The notes: a model not told the origin generated them from the sequence alone. 64,000 nt of DNA from Enterobacter sp. (GCA_022649305.1 JALCNW010000010.1:1-64000), one strand, 5' to 3'. Positions 49,272-60,025 are shown, numbered from the stretch's first letter. Numbers and translations: made by a program.

Positions 49272-49287
49272 CAGCAGGAGAGGCATA

Positions 49288-50979
49288 ATGAAAACGCTGC
49301 TGATCATTGATTCCGGTCTTGGACAGGCTCGTGCCTATATGGCGAAGACTCTGCTAAGCGCGGCGGCACACAAAGCGCATGTCGAGATTGTCGATAACCC
49401 GAACGACGCTGAAATGGCCATAGTTCTGGGCGATAGCATTCCTGCTGACAGTGCGCTGAACGGTAAAAAAGTGTGGCTGGGTGATATTAATCGCGCCGTG
49501 GCACATCCAGAATTATTCCTGAGCGAAGCGAAAGGCCACGCCGCTATTTATACTGCTCCGGTTGCGACTGCTGCGGTGACGGCGAATGGTCCAAAACGCG
49601 TCGTGGCGATCACCGCATGTCCTACGGGGGTTGCACATACCTTCATGGCGGCTGAAGCCATCGAAACCGAAGCGAAAAAACGCGGCTGGTGGGTGAAGGT
49701 TGAAACACGCGGCTCGGTGGGTGCGGGCAATGCGATCACTCCAGAAGAAGTGGCTGAAGCGGATCTGGTGATTGTGGCGGCGGATATCGAAGTGGATCTG
49801 GCGAAATTTGCCGGTAAACCGATGTACCGTACCTCTACCGGTCTGGCGCTGAAGAAAACGTCGCAGGAATTTGACAAGGCGCTGGCAGAAGCCAAGCCGT
49901 ATCAGGCGTCTGCGAAATCCCAGTCTGCAACCGAAGGCAAGAAAGAGTCCGCAGGGGCGTATCGTCACCTGTTGACCGGTGTGTCCTTCATGCTGCCGAT
50001 GGTGGTCGCGGGTGGTCTGTGTATCGCGCTTTCTTTTGCATTCGGTATTGAGGCGTTTAAGGAGCCGGGTACGCTGGCTGCTGCATTAATGCAGATCGGT
50101 GGCGGTTCGGCATTTGCGCTGATGGTCCCGGTGCTGGCAGGTTACATTGCGTTCTCCATCGCTGACCGTCCGGGTCTGACCCCGGGTCTTATCGGCGGTA
50201 TGCTGGCGGTAAGTACCGGTTCTGGCTTTATCGGCGGTATCATCGCCGGTTTCCTGGCAGGTTACGTGGCGAAAGCCATCAGCTCTAAGCTGAAGCTGCC
50301 GCAAAGTATGGAAGCGCTGAAACCGATTCTGATCATCCCACTGATTTCCAGCCTGGTGGTTGGCCTGGGTATGATCTACCTGATCGGTAAACCGGTTGCG
50401 GGGATTCTTGAAGGTCTGACTCACTGGCTGCAAACCATGGGCACCGCGAATGCGGTACTGCTGGGTGCAATCCTCGGTGGCATGATGTGTACCGATATGG
50501 GTGGTCCGGTGAACAAAGCGGCTTACGCCTTTGGTGTTGGCTTGCTGAGTACTCAGACGTATGCGCCGATGGCAGCGATTATGGCGGCAGGTATGGTGCC
50601 ACCTCTGGCGCTCGGTCTGGCAACTATCATTGCCCGCCGTAAGTTTGATAAAGCGCAGCAGGAAGGCGGTAAAGCAGCTCTGGTACTGGGTTTGTGCTTC
50701 ATCACTGAGGGTGCGATTCCATTCGCCGCTCGTGACCCGATGCGCGTGCTGCCTTGCTGTATCGTTGGCGGTGCGGTAACAGGAGCTATCTCCATGGCAA
50801 TCGGCGCGAAACTGATGGCACCACACGGTGGCTTGTTCGTTCTGCTGATCCCTGGGGCGATTACCCCTGTGCTGGGTTATCTGTTCGCGATTATTGCCGG
50901 TACGCTGATTGCAGGTCTGTCTTACGCGGTGCTGAAGCGTCCGGAAGCAGACGCGGCGGCGGTCGCTAAAGTCGCATAA
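49288..50979 (+). CDS. fruA: Fructose PTS EIIB'BC component
   Basis: Membrane fructose permease and phosphotransferase. 563 residues from ATG 49288 behind AGGAGAGG, as in E. coli. Degenerate EIIB' (1-~85), EIIB with phospho-Cys111 (ITACPTGVAHT), then EIIC with multiple TM segments (GIIAGFLAGYVAKAIS, MMCTDMGGPVNKAAYAFG). The in-frame start at 49249 lies inside fruK and is rejected. Confidence 0.97.
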   Translation: MKTLLIIDSGLGQARAYMAKTLLSAAAHKAHVEIVDNPNDAEMAIVLGDSIPADSALNGKKVWLGDINRAVAHPELFLSEAKGHAAIYTAPVATAAVTANGPKRVVAITACPTGVAHTFMAAEAIETEAKKRGWWVKVETRGSVGAGNAITPEEVAEADLVIVAADIEVDLAKFAGKPMYRTSTGLALKKTSQEFDKALAEAKPYQASAKSQSATEGKKESAGAYRHLLTGVSFMLPMVVAGGLCIALSFAFGIEAFKEPGTLAAALMQIGGGSAFALMVPVLAGYIAFSIADRPGLTPGLIGGMLAVSTGSGFIGGIIAGFLAGYVAKAISSKLKLPQSMEALKPILIIPLISSLVVGLGMIYLIGKPVAGILEGLTHWLQTMGTANAVLLGAILGGMMCTDMGGPVNKAAYAFGVGLLSTQTYAPMAAIMAAGMVPPLALGLATIIARRKFDKAQQEGGKAALVLGLCFITEGAIPFAARDPMRVLPCCIVGGAVTGAISMAIGAKLMAPHGGLFVLLIPGAITPVLGYLFAIIAGTLIAGLSYAVLKRPEADAAAVAKVA

Positions 50980-50999
50980 GCCAGTTGAACCAAGTAAAA

Positions 51000-51030
51000 A
51001 GCCGGGTGCTCATGCAACCCGGCTTTTTTT
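51000..51030. terminator. Bidirectional terminator between fruA and nfo
   Basis: AGCCGGGT and ACCCGGCT stem with a T-run at 51024-51030 and an A-run at 50996-51000; it abuts the nfo stop. Confidence 0.88.
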
Positions 51031-51886
51031 ATGCCGCCTGTTCAGCGGTTTGCTGTGCCTTCAACCAGGCAATTTCCTCTGCCCAGATATCCGGATTAAC
51101 GGTCTCAAGCACCATCGGGATCCCGTCAAAGCGGGAGTCCTGCATGATAAAGCGGAAAGCGTCATGACCGATATTGCCTTCACCCAGGCTATGGTGGCGA
51201 TCGACGCGGCTACCAAAGGCGCTTTTCGCATCGTTTAAGTGCATCCCGCGCAGATATTTAAAGCCGACGATGCGTTCAAACTCAGCAAACGTTTTCTCAC
51301 ACTCTTCCTGGCTGCGCAGATCGTAACCGGCAGCAAAGGCATGACAGGTGTCAATACAGACGCCGACGCGGGATTTATCCTCCACGCCGTCGATAATCGC
51401 GGCCAGGTGCTCGAATTTGAATCCAAGGTTGCTGCCCTGACCCGCGGTATTTTCAATCACCGCCGTAACGCCGTCGGTCTGTGCCAGCGCGATGTTGATG
51501 GATTCTGCGATGCGCGCCAGACAAGCATCTTCGTCGATTTGCATCAGATGGCTGCCCGGATGAAAGTTAAGCAGCGTCAGGCCAAGCTGTTCGCAGCGTT
51601 GCAGTTCATCGAGAAACGCGTCGCGAGATTTATCCAGCGCTTCCTGCACCGGATGGCCCAGATTAATGAGGTAGCTGTCGTGCGGAAGAATTTGCCCCGG
51701 CCCGAAATGATACTTTTCGCAGGCGGCTTTGAAGTCATTGATGATTTCAGGGGTGAGCGGCGCGGCGCGCCACTGACGCTGGTTTTTGGTAAACAGGGCG
51801 AAAGCGGTCGCCTCGATTTCGGCGGCGCGAATGGCGGCATTCGCAAGGCCACCTGCAGCGCTAACGTGCGCTCCAACATATTTCAT
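51029..51886 (-). CDS. nfo: Endonuclease IV
   Basis: Zn-dependent AP endonuclease of base-excision repair, SoxRS-inducible in E. coli. 285 residues, as in E. coli. AP endonuclease family 2 signatures: [38 protein letters not shown], and N-terminal [17 protein letters not shown]. The ACAGGAG Shine-Dalgarno at 51893-51899 forms part of a 14-bp inverted repeat. Confidence 0.97.
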   Translation of the reverse strand: MKYVGAHVSAAGGLANAAIRAAEIEATAFALFTKNQRQWRAAPLTPEIINDFKAACEKYHFGPGQILPHDSYLINLGHPVQEALDKSRDAFLDELQRCEQLGLTLLNFHPGSHLMQIDEDACLARIAESINIALAQTDGVTAVIENTAGQGSNLGFKFEHLAAIIDGVEDKSRVGVCIDTCHAFAAGYDLRSQEECEKTFAEFERIVGFKYLRGMHLNDAKSAFGSRVDRHHSLGEGNIGHDAFRFIMQDSRFDGIPMVLETVNPDIWAEEIAWLKAQQTAEQAA

Positions 51887-51893
51887 AAAGGGA

Positions 51894-51936
51894 CTCCTGT
51901 TAACCCGAAACGCCTATGATAGCGGGTTAACAGGAG
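51894..51936 (-). promoter_or_regulatory. 14-bp perfect inverted repeat covering the nfo Shine-Dalgarno
   Basis: CTCCTGTTAACCCG (51894-51907 on +) and CGGGTTAACAGGAG (51923-51936 on +) are perfect complements with a 15-nt spacer. In RNA read from yeiH toward nfo, the 3' arm contains the CAGGAG ribosome-binding site of nfo, 7 bases before its ATG. No U-run follows, so this is not a standard terminator. Confidence 0.7.
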
Positions 51937-51950
51937 AAGGATGTAGTGGT

Positions 51951-52997
51951 TTATGCCATCAGGCTGTGAACCGCCAGGTTAATTGCGCCGCCACCGACGA
52001 TAAGCCAAATGAACAATACCAGTGCCATCAGCAGCGGTTTCGCGCCGGCTTTTTTCAGGGCGCTGACGTGAGTTGTCAGGCCCAGTGCCGCCATCGCCAT
52101 CGCCAGCAGAACGGTGTCCAGCGTGACCAGCATATCAACCACTGCTTTTGGCAGCAGGTGGAAGGAGTTAAACGCTGCCACCACGATAAACAAAATCGCA
52201 AACCACGGAATAGTAATTTTGCTTTTCTCGCCTTTTCCGGCAGGGGCGAGCTGTTTAACACGGGCTGCCAGAATAATCAGGAACGGTGCCAGCATCATGA
52301 CGCGCAGCATTTTAGCAATCACCGCCGCGTTTTCAGCATCCGGACTGATGGCATGACCCGCCGCTACTACCTGCGCCACTTCGTGCATCGTCGAGCCAAT
52401 ATAGATGCCGTAGGTTTCAGGGGTAAACCAGTGTGCCACCAGCGGATACATGGCGGGGTACAGGAAAATCGCCAGCGTACCGAATATCACCACAGTGGCA
52501 ACGGCTACGGTGACTTTACTGGATTCCGCTTTGACCACAGGCTCGGAAGCAAGCACCGCCGCCGCGCCGCAAATGCTACTCCCCGCGCCAATCAACCAGC
52601 TGGTTTGCTTGTCCAGACCGAAGACTTTCTGTCCGATAAAGCAGGCCAGTAAAAAGGTGCTGGTCAGCGTGAGGGCATCGATGGCAATCCCGCTAACGCC
52701 TACGTCCGCAATCTGCGAAAAAGTGAGGCGGAAACCATAAAGAATAATCCCGAGACGTAGCAGGTGCTGCTTGGCAAAAATGACGCCACCGTCGCAGGAT
52801 TTCGTGATCTGCGGGTAGACCGTATTCCCAACCACCATCCCGAGTAGAATCGCGAGCGTTAATGCGCTAAAACCCGCTCCCGCAACGGTCGGAAAACTAC
52901 CTGCCCATAATGCTATGCCGGTGATGACTGCGCTGAGCGCAAGGCCCGGCACGAAATGCCAGACTGTTCGATGATGTTGTAGGGTGAGTGCTGTCAT
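51951..52997 (-). CDS. yeiH: UPF0324 membrane protein YeiH
   Basis: Putative inner-membrane transporter, 348 residues (E. coli 349), about 10 TM helices. Family signatures: [20 protein letters not shown] and [17 protein letters not shown]. Function unproven; the gene diverges from its regulator yeiE, and in related bacteria YeiE has been tied to sulfite tolerance. Upstream of nfo on the same strand. Confidence 0.93.
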   Translation of the reverse strand: MTALTLQHHRTVWHFVPGLALSAVITGIALWAGSFPTVAGAGFSALTLAILLGMVVGNTVYPQITKSCDGGVIFAKQHLLRLGIILYGFRLTFSQIADVGVSGIAIDALTLTSTFLLACFIGQKVFGLDKQTSWLIGAGSSICGAAAVLASEPVVKAESSKVTVAVATVVIFGTLAIFLYPAMYPLVAHWFTPETYGIYIGSTMHEVAQVVAAGHAISPDAENAAVIAKMLRVMMLAPFLIILAARVKQLAPAGKGEKSKITIPWFAILFIVVAAFNSFHLLPKAVVDMLVTLDTVLLAMAMAALGLTTHVSALKKAGAKPLLMALVLFIWLIVGGGAINLAVHSLMA

Positions 52998-53039
52998 AAC
53001 CTTCTCCTTTGTCTGGCTAAAAGATTACGGCGCTCTGGC

Positions 53040-53095
53040 TTAAAAATAAAATTGATTATATATTTATAATTAATCTCTATAAGTGGTAAGCAACC
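53040..53095. promoter_or_regulatory. yeiH-yeiE divergent control region
   Basis: 98-bp AT-rich gap with ATTATA-TATT-TATAAT (53055-53070), an inverted repeat of the size and composition expected for a LysR-type site. Binding by YeiE is inferred from position only. Confidence 0.4.
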
Positions 53096-53962
53096 ATGCA
53101 CATAACATTGCGTCAGCTGGAAGTTTTTGCCGAAGTGCTGAAAAGTGGGTCAACAACCCAGGCCTCTCAGCGACTGGCTTTATCGCAGTCTGCGGTGAGC
53201 GCTGCCCTCACCGATCTGGAAGGTCAGCTTGGCGTTCAGCTTTTCGACCGAGTAGGGAAGCGTCTGGTGGTGAATGAGCATGGCCGCTTGCTGTATCCGC
53301 GCGCGCTGGCGCTGCTGGAACAAGCTGTCGAAATTGAGCAGTTGTTCCGCGAAGATAACGGTGCAATCCGCGTATTCGCCAGCAGCACTATCGGCAACTA
53401 TATCCTGCCGGAAGTGATTGCCCGCTATCGCCGCGATTTCCCGACGCTGCCGCTGGAAATGAGCGTTGGCAATAGCCAGGATGTGATAAACGCCATTATT
53501 GATTTTCGCGTGGATATCGGCCTTATCGAAGGCCCGTGCCATAACGTGGATATTATCGCCGAGCCGTGGCTGGAAGACGAACTGGTGGTGTTTGCCTCTC
53601 CGGCCTCATCGTTGTTGCAGGGCGAGGTGACGCTAGAACGTTTGGCGCAGGCACCGTGGATTTTACGTGAACACGGTTCCGGCACACGCGAAATTGTCGA
53701 CTACCTGCTGCTCTCGCATTTACCGCAGTTTCATCTGGGGATGGAGTTGGGTAACTCAGAAGCTATCAAGCATGCGGTGCGTCATGGGCTGGGGATCAGT
53801 TGCTTGTCTCGCCGGGTGATTGCTGAACAGCTTGAGAGTGGATCCTTAGTCGAAATTGTGGTCCCGCTGCCTAAGCTGGTGCGCACGCTATGGTGCATCC
53901 ATCACCGTCAAAAACATCTTTCGAACTCGCTGCAGCGCTTTTTACGCTACTGCGAACTCTAG
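53096..53962 (+). CDS. yeiE: LysR-family transcriptional regulator YeiE
   Basis: 288 residues (E. coli 293). N-terminal winged HTH ([34 protein letters not shown]) followed by a LysR substrate-binding domain ([20 protein letters not shown]). Divergent from yeiH, the usual arrangement of a LysR regulator and its target. Confidence 0.93.
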   Translation: MHITLRQLEVFAEVLKSGSTTQASQRLALSQSAVSAALTDLEGQLGVQLFDRVGKRLVVNEHGRLLYPRALALLEQAVEIEQLFREDNGAIRVFASSTIGNYILPEVIARYRRDFPTLPLEMSVGNSQDVINAIIDFRVDIGLIEGPCHNVDIIAEPWLEDELVVFASPASSLLQGEVTLERLAQAPWILREHGSGTREIVDYLLLSHLPQFHLGMELGNSEAIKHAVRHGLGISCLSRRVIAEQLESGSLVEIVVPLPKLVRTLWCIHHRQKHLSNSLQRFLRYCEL

Positions 53963-54092
53963 CCGAGATTCTGCTTTACTTATAATTTGGCGCACGTCAT
54001 GAAGGTCTCTTATAACTGCGCATTTCTGCCAGAAGGATGGCTTATCGTCTGCTACAATCGCGCCTCATTTTTAAAATGGACAGCATTTTCAT

Positions 54093-55562
54093 ATGGTTTC
54101 CGAAACTAAAACAACAGAAGCGCCCGGGCTACGTCGCTCACTTAAGGCGCGTCACCTGACGATGATTGCCATTGGCGGTTCAATCGGTACAGGTCTTTTC
54201 GTCGCATCCGGTGCGACCATTTCAGCGGCAGGCCCTGGCGGCGCGCTGTTTTCCTATATCCTGATTGGCCTGATGGTGTACTTCCTGATGACCAGCCTGG
54301 GTGAACTGGCGGCTTACATGCCGGTGTCCGGTTCCTTTTCTACCTATGGGCAAAAGTACGTTGAAGAAGGCTTTGGCTTCGCGCTGGGCTGGAACTACTG
54401 GTACAACTGGGCGGTGACTATCGCCGTTGATCTCGTGGCGGCACAGCTGGTGATGACCTGGTGGTTCCCGGATACGCCTGGCTGGATCTGGAGTGCGATG
54501 TTCCTCGCGGTCATCTTCCTGCTTAACTATATTTCTGTACGCGGCTTCGGTGAAGCGGAGTACTGGTTCTCCCTGATCAAAGTGACCACCGTGATTATCT
54601 TTATCATCGTCGGTGTGGCGATGATTTTCGGTATCTTTAAAGGAGCTGAACCTGCGGGGTGGAGCAACTGGGAAATAGGCGACGCGCCGTTTGCCGGTGG
54701 TTTTGCCGCGATGATTGGCGTGGCGATGATCGTTGGTTTCTCCTTCCAGGGGACCGAGCTGATTGGTATTGCAGCCGGTGAATCTGAAGATCCAGAGAAG
54801 AACATTCCACGCGCGGTGCGTCAGGTCTTTTGGCGAATCCTGCTGTTCTACGTGTTCGCTATCCTGATTATCAGTCTGATCATTCCGTATACTGATCCGA
54901 GCCTGCTGCGTAACGATGTAAAAGACATTAGCGTCAGCCCGTTCACGCTGGTGTTCCAGCATGCGGGGCTGTTGTCAGCCGCGGCGGTAATGAATGCCGT
55001 TATTCTGACGGCTGTGCTGTCGGCGGGTAACTCCGGCATGTACGCCTCCACGCGTATGCTCTACACCCTGGCGTGCGATGGCAAAGCGCCGCGCATCTTC
55101 GCCAAACTGTCTCGGGGTGGCGTACCGCGTAACGCGCTGTATGCGACGACGATTGTTGCGGGTCTGTGCTTCCTGACCTCAATGTTTGGCAACCAGACGG
55201 TTTATCTGTGGCTGCTTAACACCTCCGGTATGACGGGCTTCATTGCCTGGTTAGGGATTGCGATTAGCCACTATCGCTTCCGTCGCGGGTACGTTATGCA
55301 GGGTCACGATATTAACGATCTGCCGTATCGTTCAGGTTTCTTCCCGCTGGGACCAATCTTCGCGTTCGTTCTGTGCCTCATTATTACCCTCGGTCAGAAC
55401 TACGAAGCCTTCCTGTCTGACACCATTGACTGGGGCGGCGTGATGGCGACGTATATCGGTATTCCACTGTTCCTGATTATCTGGTTTGGTTATAAGCTGA
55501 CCCGAGGCACACGCTTCGTCAGCTATAGCGAGATGGATTTCCCCGGACGATTTAAGAACTAA
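54093..55562 (+). CDS. lysP: Lysine-specific permease LysP
   Basis: 12-TM APC-superfamily lysine:proton symporter and co-sensor with CadC. 489 residues, same as E. coli. Signature SLKARHLTMIAIGGSIGTGL at the N-terminus, GFSFQGTELIGIAAGESEDP in the middle. Terminator follows. Confidence 0.97.
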   Translation: MVSETKTTEAPGLRRSLKARHLTMIAIGGSIGTGLFVASGATISAAGPGGALFSYILIGLMVYFLMTSLGELAAYMPVSGSFSTYGQKYVEEGFGFALGWNYWYNWAVTIAVDLVAAQLVMTWWFPDTPGWIWSAMFLAVIFLLNYISVRGFGEAEYWFSLIKVTTVIIFIIVGVAMIFGIFKGAEPAGWSNWEIGDAPFAGGFAAMIGVAMIVGFSFQGTELIGIAAGESEDPEKNIPRAVRQVFWRILLFYVFAILIISLIIPYTDPSLLRNDVKDISVSPFTLVFQHAGLLSAAAVMNAVILTAVLSAGNSGMYASTRMLYTLACDGKAPRIFAKLSRGGVPRNALYATTIVAGLCFLTSMFGNQTVYLWLLNTSGMTGFIAWLGIAISHYRFRRGYVMQGHDINDLPYRSGFFPLGPIFAFVLCLIITLGQNYEAFLSDTIDWGGVMATYIGIPLFLIIWFGYKLTRGTRFVSYSEMDFPGRFKN

Positions 55563-55582
55563 TTGCATTTCCTCTTTCAAAG

Positions 55583-55607
55583 CCCGCTCAATCGAGCGGG
55601 TTTTTTT
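55583..55607 (+). terminator. lysP terminator
   Basis: CCCGCTC (55583-55589), AATC loop, GAGCGGG (55594-55600), seven T. Confidence 0.92.
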
Positions 55608-55647
55608 ATGTCCATAGTATGGAGAAAAGACATAATTATTAACAATA

Positions 55648-55668
55648 AAATTGATAATAGTTATCGTT
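55648..55668 (+). promoter_or_regulatory. Fur box of cirA
   Basis: AATTGATAATAGTTATCGT contains GATAAT-A-GTTATC, a close match to the Fur consensus, about 110 bp upstream of the cirA ATG. It predicts iron repression. Confidence 0.75.
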
Positions 55669-55777
55669 TGCTTTATCGTTACGGAAAATACCAGCCCGTC
55701 TAAGACGCGGGCGGAATGCACTACGCTGTGAGCAATAATTATTTGATATTGTTGTGTTTACCTCATGGAGATATGGA

Positions 55778-57748
55778 ATGTTTAGGTTGAATCCCTTCGT
55801 CAGGGGAGGACTGTGTGCGTCTGCTCTGTCCTTGGCCCTGCCTGCTATCGCGGTCGAATCTGGCGATACAATGGTTGTCACGGCGTCTGCCACAGAACAA
55901 AACCTCAAAGATGCGCCCGCCAGTATTAGCGTCATCACTCAGGAAGATCTGAAACGTAAACCAGTGCAGAACCTGAAAGATGTGTTACAGGACGTGCCAG
56001 GTGTGCAGTTGACGAACGAAGGGGATAATCGCAAAGGCGTGAGCATCCGTGGTCTGGATAGTAGCTATACGCTGATCCTGATTGATGGCAAACGCGTAAG
56101 TTCCCGCAATGCCGTCTTCCGCCATAACGATTTTGACCTTAACTGGGTTCCGGTTGATGCCATCGAACGTATTGAAGTCGTGCGTGGCCCGATGTCGTCA
56201 CTTTACGGTTCAGACGCGCTGGGCGGCGTAATCAACATTATTACCAAAAAGATCGGCCAAAAATGGACCGGTACGCTGTCGGCGGATACCACTATTCAGG
56301 AACATCGCGATCGAGGTGATACTTACAACAGTCAGTTCTATACCAGCGGCCCGCTGGTAGACGGCGTGCTGGGTCTGAAAGCCTACGGCAGTCTGTCTAA
56401 ACGCGAAAAAGACGACCAGCAGAAATCCTCAACCACCACAACCGGTGAAACACCGGGAATTGAAGGCTTCACCAGCCGTGATGCTAACGTGGAGTTTGCC
56501 TGGACGCCGGATGAAAATCATGACTTCACCGCAGGTTACGGTTTTGACCGTCAGGATCGTGACTCCGATTCCCTCGATCAAAACCGCCTTGAGCGTCAGA
56601 ACTACTCCCTGAGCCACAATGGCCGCTGGGATCTCGGCAACAGTGAGCTGAAGTTCTACGGCGAAAAAGTCGATAATAAAAATCCAGGTAACAGCAGCCC
56701 AATCACCTCGGAAAGCAACGCTGTAGACGGCAAATACGTTCTGCCGCTGAGTGACATCAACCAGTTCCTGACCTTAGGCGGCGAGTGGCGTCATGACAAG
56801 CTCAAGGATCCGATTAACCTGACGGGCGGCTCCAGCAGCAGTACATCCGCGAGCCAGTATGCGTTGTTCATCGAAGACGAGTGGCGCATCTTCGAGCCGC
56901 TGGCGCTGACCACCGGCGTGCGTATGGATGACCACGAAACCTACGGCGATCACTGGAGCCCGCGTGCTTATCTGGTCTATAACGCGACCGATACTGTCAC
57001 CGTTAAAGGCGGCTGGGCGACAGCCTTTAAAGCGCCTTCGCTGCTGCAGCTAAGCCCGGACTGGACCACCGGCTCATGCCGTGGAGCTTGCGAAATAGTC
57101 GGTAGCCCGGATTTAAAACCTGAAACCAGCGAAAGCTTCGAACTCGGACTTTACTATGCGGGGGAAGAGGGATGGCTAGAGGGCGTGCAGGCCAGCATTA
57201 CCACCTTCCAGAATGATGTTGATGACCGCATCAGCATCAGCCGCACAGCTAACGTCGATCAGGCGCAGAGCTATCCGAACTATGTCGGTCTCAACGCCGA
57301 TGGTGAACCTATTTTCCGCTATTACAACGTCAACAAGGCGCGCATCCGTGGGGTTGAAACGGAGCTCAAGTTCCCGCTGGCAGAAGACTGGAAAATGACG
57401 CTGAATTACACCTATAACGATGGTCGTGATATCAGCAACGGCGGCGATAAACCCCTGTCCGAACTCCCGTTCCATACCGCGAACGGCACGGTTGACTGGC
57501 AGGCGTCTCAGGCATGGTCATTCTATGTGCAGGGCAATTATACGGGTGAAAAACGCGCTATCACCGATGGGGCAGCAACACCTGGCGGCTACGTGGTTTG
57601 GAATACCGGCGGTGCGTGGCAGGCAACCAAAAACGTTAAGCTTCGTGCTGGCGTACAGAACCTGTTGGATAAAGATCTCAGCCGTGATGATTACAGCTAC
57701 TCTGAAGACGGTCGTCGTTACTTTATGGGCGTAGATTACAAGTTCTGA
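55778..57748 (+). CDS. cirA: TonB-dependent catecholate siderophore receptor CirA
   Basis: Outer-membrane receptor for linear catecholate iron complexes and colicin Ia/Ib. 656 residues (E. coli 663) from ATG 55778 behind TGGAGA. Signal peptide to about residue 25, TonB box DTMVVTA at 30-36, plug domain ([40 protein letters not shown]), then a 22-strand barrel ending YFMGVDYKF. The in-frame TTG/GTG upstream is not needed. Confidence 0.96.
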   Translation: MFRLNPFVRGGLCASALSLALPAIAVESGDTMVVTASATEQNLKDAPASISVITQEDLKRKPVQNLKDVLQDVPGVQLTNEGDNRKGVSIRGLDSSYTLILIDGKRVSSRNAVFRHNDFDLNWVPVDAIERIEVVRGPMSSLYGSDALGGVINIITKKIGQKWTGTLSADTTIQEHRDRGDTYNSQFYTSGPLVDGVLGLKAYGSLSKREKDDQQKSSTTTTGETPGIEGFTSRDANVEFAWTPDENHDFTAGYGFDRQDRDSDSLDQNRLERQNYSLSHNGRWDLGNSELKFYGEKVDNKNPGNSSPITSESNAVDGKYVLPLSDINQFLTLGGEWRHDKLKDPINLTGGSSSSTSASQYALFIEDEWRIFEPLALTTGVRMDDHETYGDHWSPRAYLVYNATDTVTVKGGWATAFKAPSLLQLSPDWTTGSCRGACEIVGSPDLKPETSESFELGLYYAGEEGWLEGVQASITTFQNDVDDRISISRTANVDQAQSYPNYVGLNADGEPIFRYYNVNKARIRGVETELKFPLAEDWKMTLNYTYNDGRDISNGGDKPLSELPFHTANGTVDWQASQAWSFYVQGNYTGEKRAITDGAATPGGYVVWNTGGAWQATKNVKLRAGVQNLLDKDLSRDDYSYSEDGRRYFMGVDYKF

Positions 57749-57758
57749 TGATGTTAAC

Positions 57759-57789
57759 GGGGCTATCTCTCAGAGAAAGAGATAGCCCC
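57759..57789. terminator. Stem-loop between convergent cirA and yeiG
   Basis: GGGGCTATCTCT (57759-57770) pairs with AGAGATAGCCCC (57778-57789): 12 bp, 7-nt loop. No U-run on either side, so it may act as a 3'-end stabiliser. Confidence 0.6.
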
Positions 57790-57798
57790 GGCGAGCTG

Positions 57799-58635
57799 TT
57801 ATCTGAACAGATGCTCCGCATGGAAGCGGAGATGGTCTTCAATAAACGACGCGATGAAATAGTAGCTGTGATCATGCCCCGGCTGGATACGCAGGGTCAG
57901 AGGCCAGTCTTTTTGACGCGCCACTTCCGCGAATACCGCAGGCTGCAACTGTTCTGCCAGGAACTGATCGGCATCACCCTGATCGATAAGCATTGGAATG
58001 GCCTGCTCGGTCAAGCTTGCCTGCAACAGCGCGCAGCTATCCCACTCCTGCCATTGATCAGCATCGTCACCCAGATAATGGCTAAACGCTTTTTGCCCCC
58101 ACGGGACCTGACTCGGGTTCACAATGGGCGCAAATGCCGACACGCTGGTGAATTTGCCAGGATTCTTGAGTGCCATAATGAGTGCGCCATGGCCGCCCAT
58201 CGAATGGCCACTGATCGCGCAGCGATCGCTGACCGCAAACTCAGCCGCAATCAGTGACGGTAATTCGTCACGAAGGTAGTCATACATACGGTAATGACTT
58301 GCCCACGGCTGCTGCGTGGCGTTCAGATAGAACCCGGCGCCTTTGCCTAAATCGTATCCCGCATCGTCTGCTACATCATCACCGCGCGGGCTGGTGTCCG
58401 GCATGACCAGCACAATCCCGAGTTCTGCTGCCACGCGCTGAGCGCCTGCTTTAGTGGTGAAGTTCTCGTCGTTACAGGTAAGACCGGAAAGCCAATACAG
58501 CACCGGCGGTTTTGCGCCGTTCGCAGCGTCAGGCAGAAAAATGCTGAACGTCATGGCGCAGTTCAGCGTGGTGGAGTCGTGCCGCCAGCGCTGCTGCCGA
58601 CCTTCAAAACAACGGTGCTCTTCGAGCAGTTCCAT
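57799..58635 (-). CDS. yeiG: S-formylglutathione hydrolase YeiG
   Basis: Alpha/beta-hydrolase (esterase D family) of glutathione-dependent formaldehyde detoxification; E. coli has two, FrmB and YeiG. 278 residues from ATG 58635 behind AGGAG, equal to E. coli. Nucleophile Ser in [12 protein letters not shown], Asp in [11 protein letters not shown], His in GHDHSYYF. Confidence 0.95.
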   Translation of the reverse strand: MELLEEHRCFEGRQQRWRHDSTTLNCAMTFSIFLPDAANGAKPPVLYWLSGLTCNDENFTTKAGAQRVAAELGIVLVMPDTSPRGDDVADDAGYDLGKGAGFYLNATQQPWASHYRMYDYLRDELPSLIAAEFAVSDRCAISGHSMGGHGALIMALKNPGKFTSVSAFAPIVNPSQVPWGQKAFSHYLGDDADQWQEWDSCALLQASLTEQAIPMLIDQGDADQFLAEQLQPAVFAEVARQKDWPLTLRIQPGHDHSYYFIASFIEDHLRFHAEHLFR

Positions 58636-58772
58636 GCAAGGCTCCTGATGTGTCATGTTATTCATTAAACCCATAATACAGATTATTCATTCACCTGTGA
58701 GCAACTTTCACTTCCGCTCACTGGTCATATGTTGCATCATGAATTAACTTAATTTTAACAATTGGAGCGGTC

Positions 58773-59909
58773 ATGGCGCTGCGCATCGCGCTTAGCGGAT
58801 TTGTGGTTTTGGTCGTTGTGATGGGAATAGGGCGGTTTGCCTTTACCCCGCAGGTTCCGCTGATGATCGCGGCGGGACAACTGACGCTAACCAGCGCCGG
58901 GCTGGTGGCCGCCATGAACTATCTGGGCTACTTAGTCGGGGCATGGGATGCCATGCGCGCGCACCGTTTTGTCGAAGGGCGCTTGTATCTTGGCATTACC
59001 GGTGCGGTGGTGTTAACGCTGTTGTCCGCCGTTGCGGATAACGCCATCGTGCATGGCGTCCTGCGTTTTATCATTGGTTGCATGAGCGGCTGGTCGATGG
59101 TGCTTATCGCTGCGTGGACCAACGAACGACTGGCGCATTATGGCAAACCGAGGCTCAGCGCCGCCGTCTTTGCGGGGCCGGGCGCGGGTATCGCGATAAG
59201 CGGATTACTGGCCGTCTATATTCAGGCTCATGGGTTATCCGCAGGCGCAGCCTGGCAGATTTATGGCGTGCTGGCGCTGGTGTTAATTGCGCTGGTTGCG
59301 CGCTATCTACCGCGAGTTGGTCAGCTCCATCGGCCTGAAACAGCACCGGCACCGTTAATGTTGACGCCAGATTTGCGCCGTCTTGTCTGGAGCTACAGTC
59401 TGGCGGGGTTCGGCTACATTCTCCCGGCGACGTTTTTATCGCAGATGGCCGCACTGCGTTTTCCCGGCAGTTTATTTGCGCAGTTTGTCTGGCCGGTATT
59501 TGGTGCCGCAGCCGTCGTTGGGATTGCGCTGAGCATCGCCTTGCGTCATATCGCCACGACGAATCGTCGGTTGGCTGTTGTGCTGGCATTACAAGGCGTA
59601 GGCGTTTTTGCTGCCTGGCTCATGCCGGGGATTAGCGGTCTTATTACTGGGGCGTTATTGGTCGGCGGCGGATTTCTCTGCGCCGTTCAGCTTTCGCTGC
59701 TTTATGGGCGTGAACTGGCACCTAATCATACCCGTTACATGGCGGGACTGCTTACCACCGGCTACGCGATCGGGCAGCTAGTAGGCCCCGTCACCTCTGC
59801 CATATCGACATGGTTCACGCACCGGCTGGAGCCTGCATTAGGTCTGGCGGGTCTTGCACTGTTTATCGGCGGGGCGCTGGTCTGGAATCGTCAGGCTGAA
59901 AGGCAATAG
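58773..59909 (+). CDS. YbfB/YjiJ-family MFS transporter
   Basis: 378 residues, about 12 TM helices, of the MFS_4 type: MGIGRFAFTPQVPLMIAAGQL near the N-terminus and NYLGYLVGAWDA in TM2-loop are typical. The canonical MFS GxxxDRxGRR loop is absent, as in this family. Substrate unknown. K-12 has no gene here between yeiG and folE. Confidence 0.85.
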   Translation: MALRIALSGFVVLVVVMGIGRFAFTPQVPLMIAAGQLTLTSAGLVAAMNYLGYLVGAWDAMRAHRFVEGRLYLGITGAVVLTLLSAVADNAIVHGVLRFIIGCMSGWSMVLIAAWTNERLAHYGKPRLSAAVFAGPGAGIAISGLLAVYIQAHGLSAGAAWQIYGVLALVLIALVARYLPRVGQLHRPETAPAPLMLTPDLRRLVWSYSLAGFGYILPATFLSQMAALRFPGSLFAQFVWPVFGAAAVVGIALSIALRHIATTNRRLAVVLALQGVGVFAAWLMPGISGLITGALLVGGGFLCAVQLSLLYGRELAPNHTRYMAGLLTTGYAIGQLVGPVTSAISTWFTHRLEPALGLAGLALFIGGALVWNRQAERQ

Positions 59910-59975
59910 CAATTGCAATAATTATCACCGTGAATACTGGATTATGTGCGCCACCTCACGCACAATAAGCGCACA

Positions 59976-59999
59976 CTTTTGCCTCAACGAGGGCAAAAG
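59976..59999 (+). other. Hairpin upstream of folE
   Basis: CTTTTGCC (59976-59983) and GGCAAAAG (59992-59999) with an 8-nt loop, 26 bp before the folE ATG and just before the AGGAG. No U-run follows. Confidence 0.5.
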
Positions 60000-60025
60000 G
60001 CAGCCACACCTGCAGGAGAAAAATA

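Noticed and set aside
57759..57789. The cirA-yeiG stem-loop as a REP/BIME element
   Set aside because: A single 12-bp hairpin without the REP consensus and not repeated in the window.
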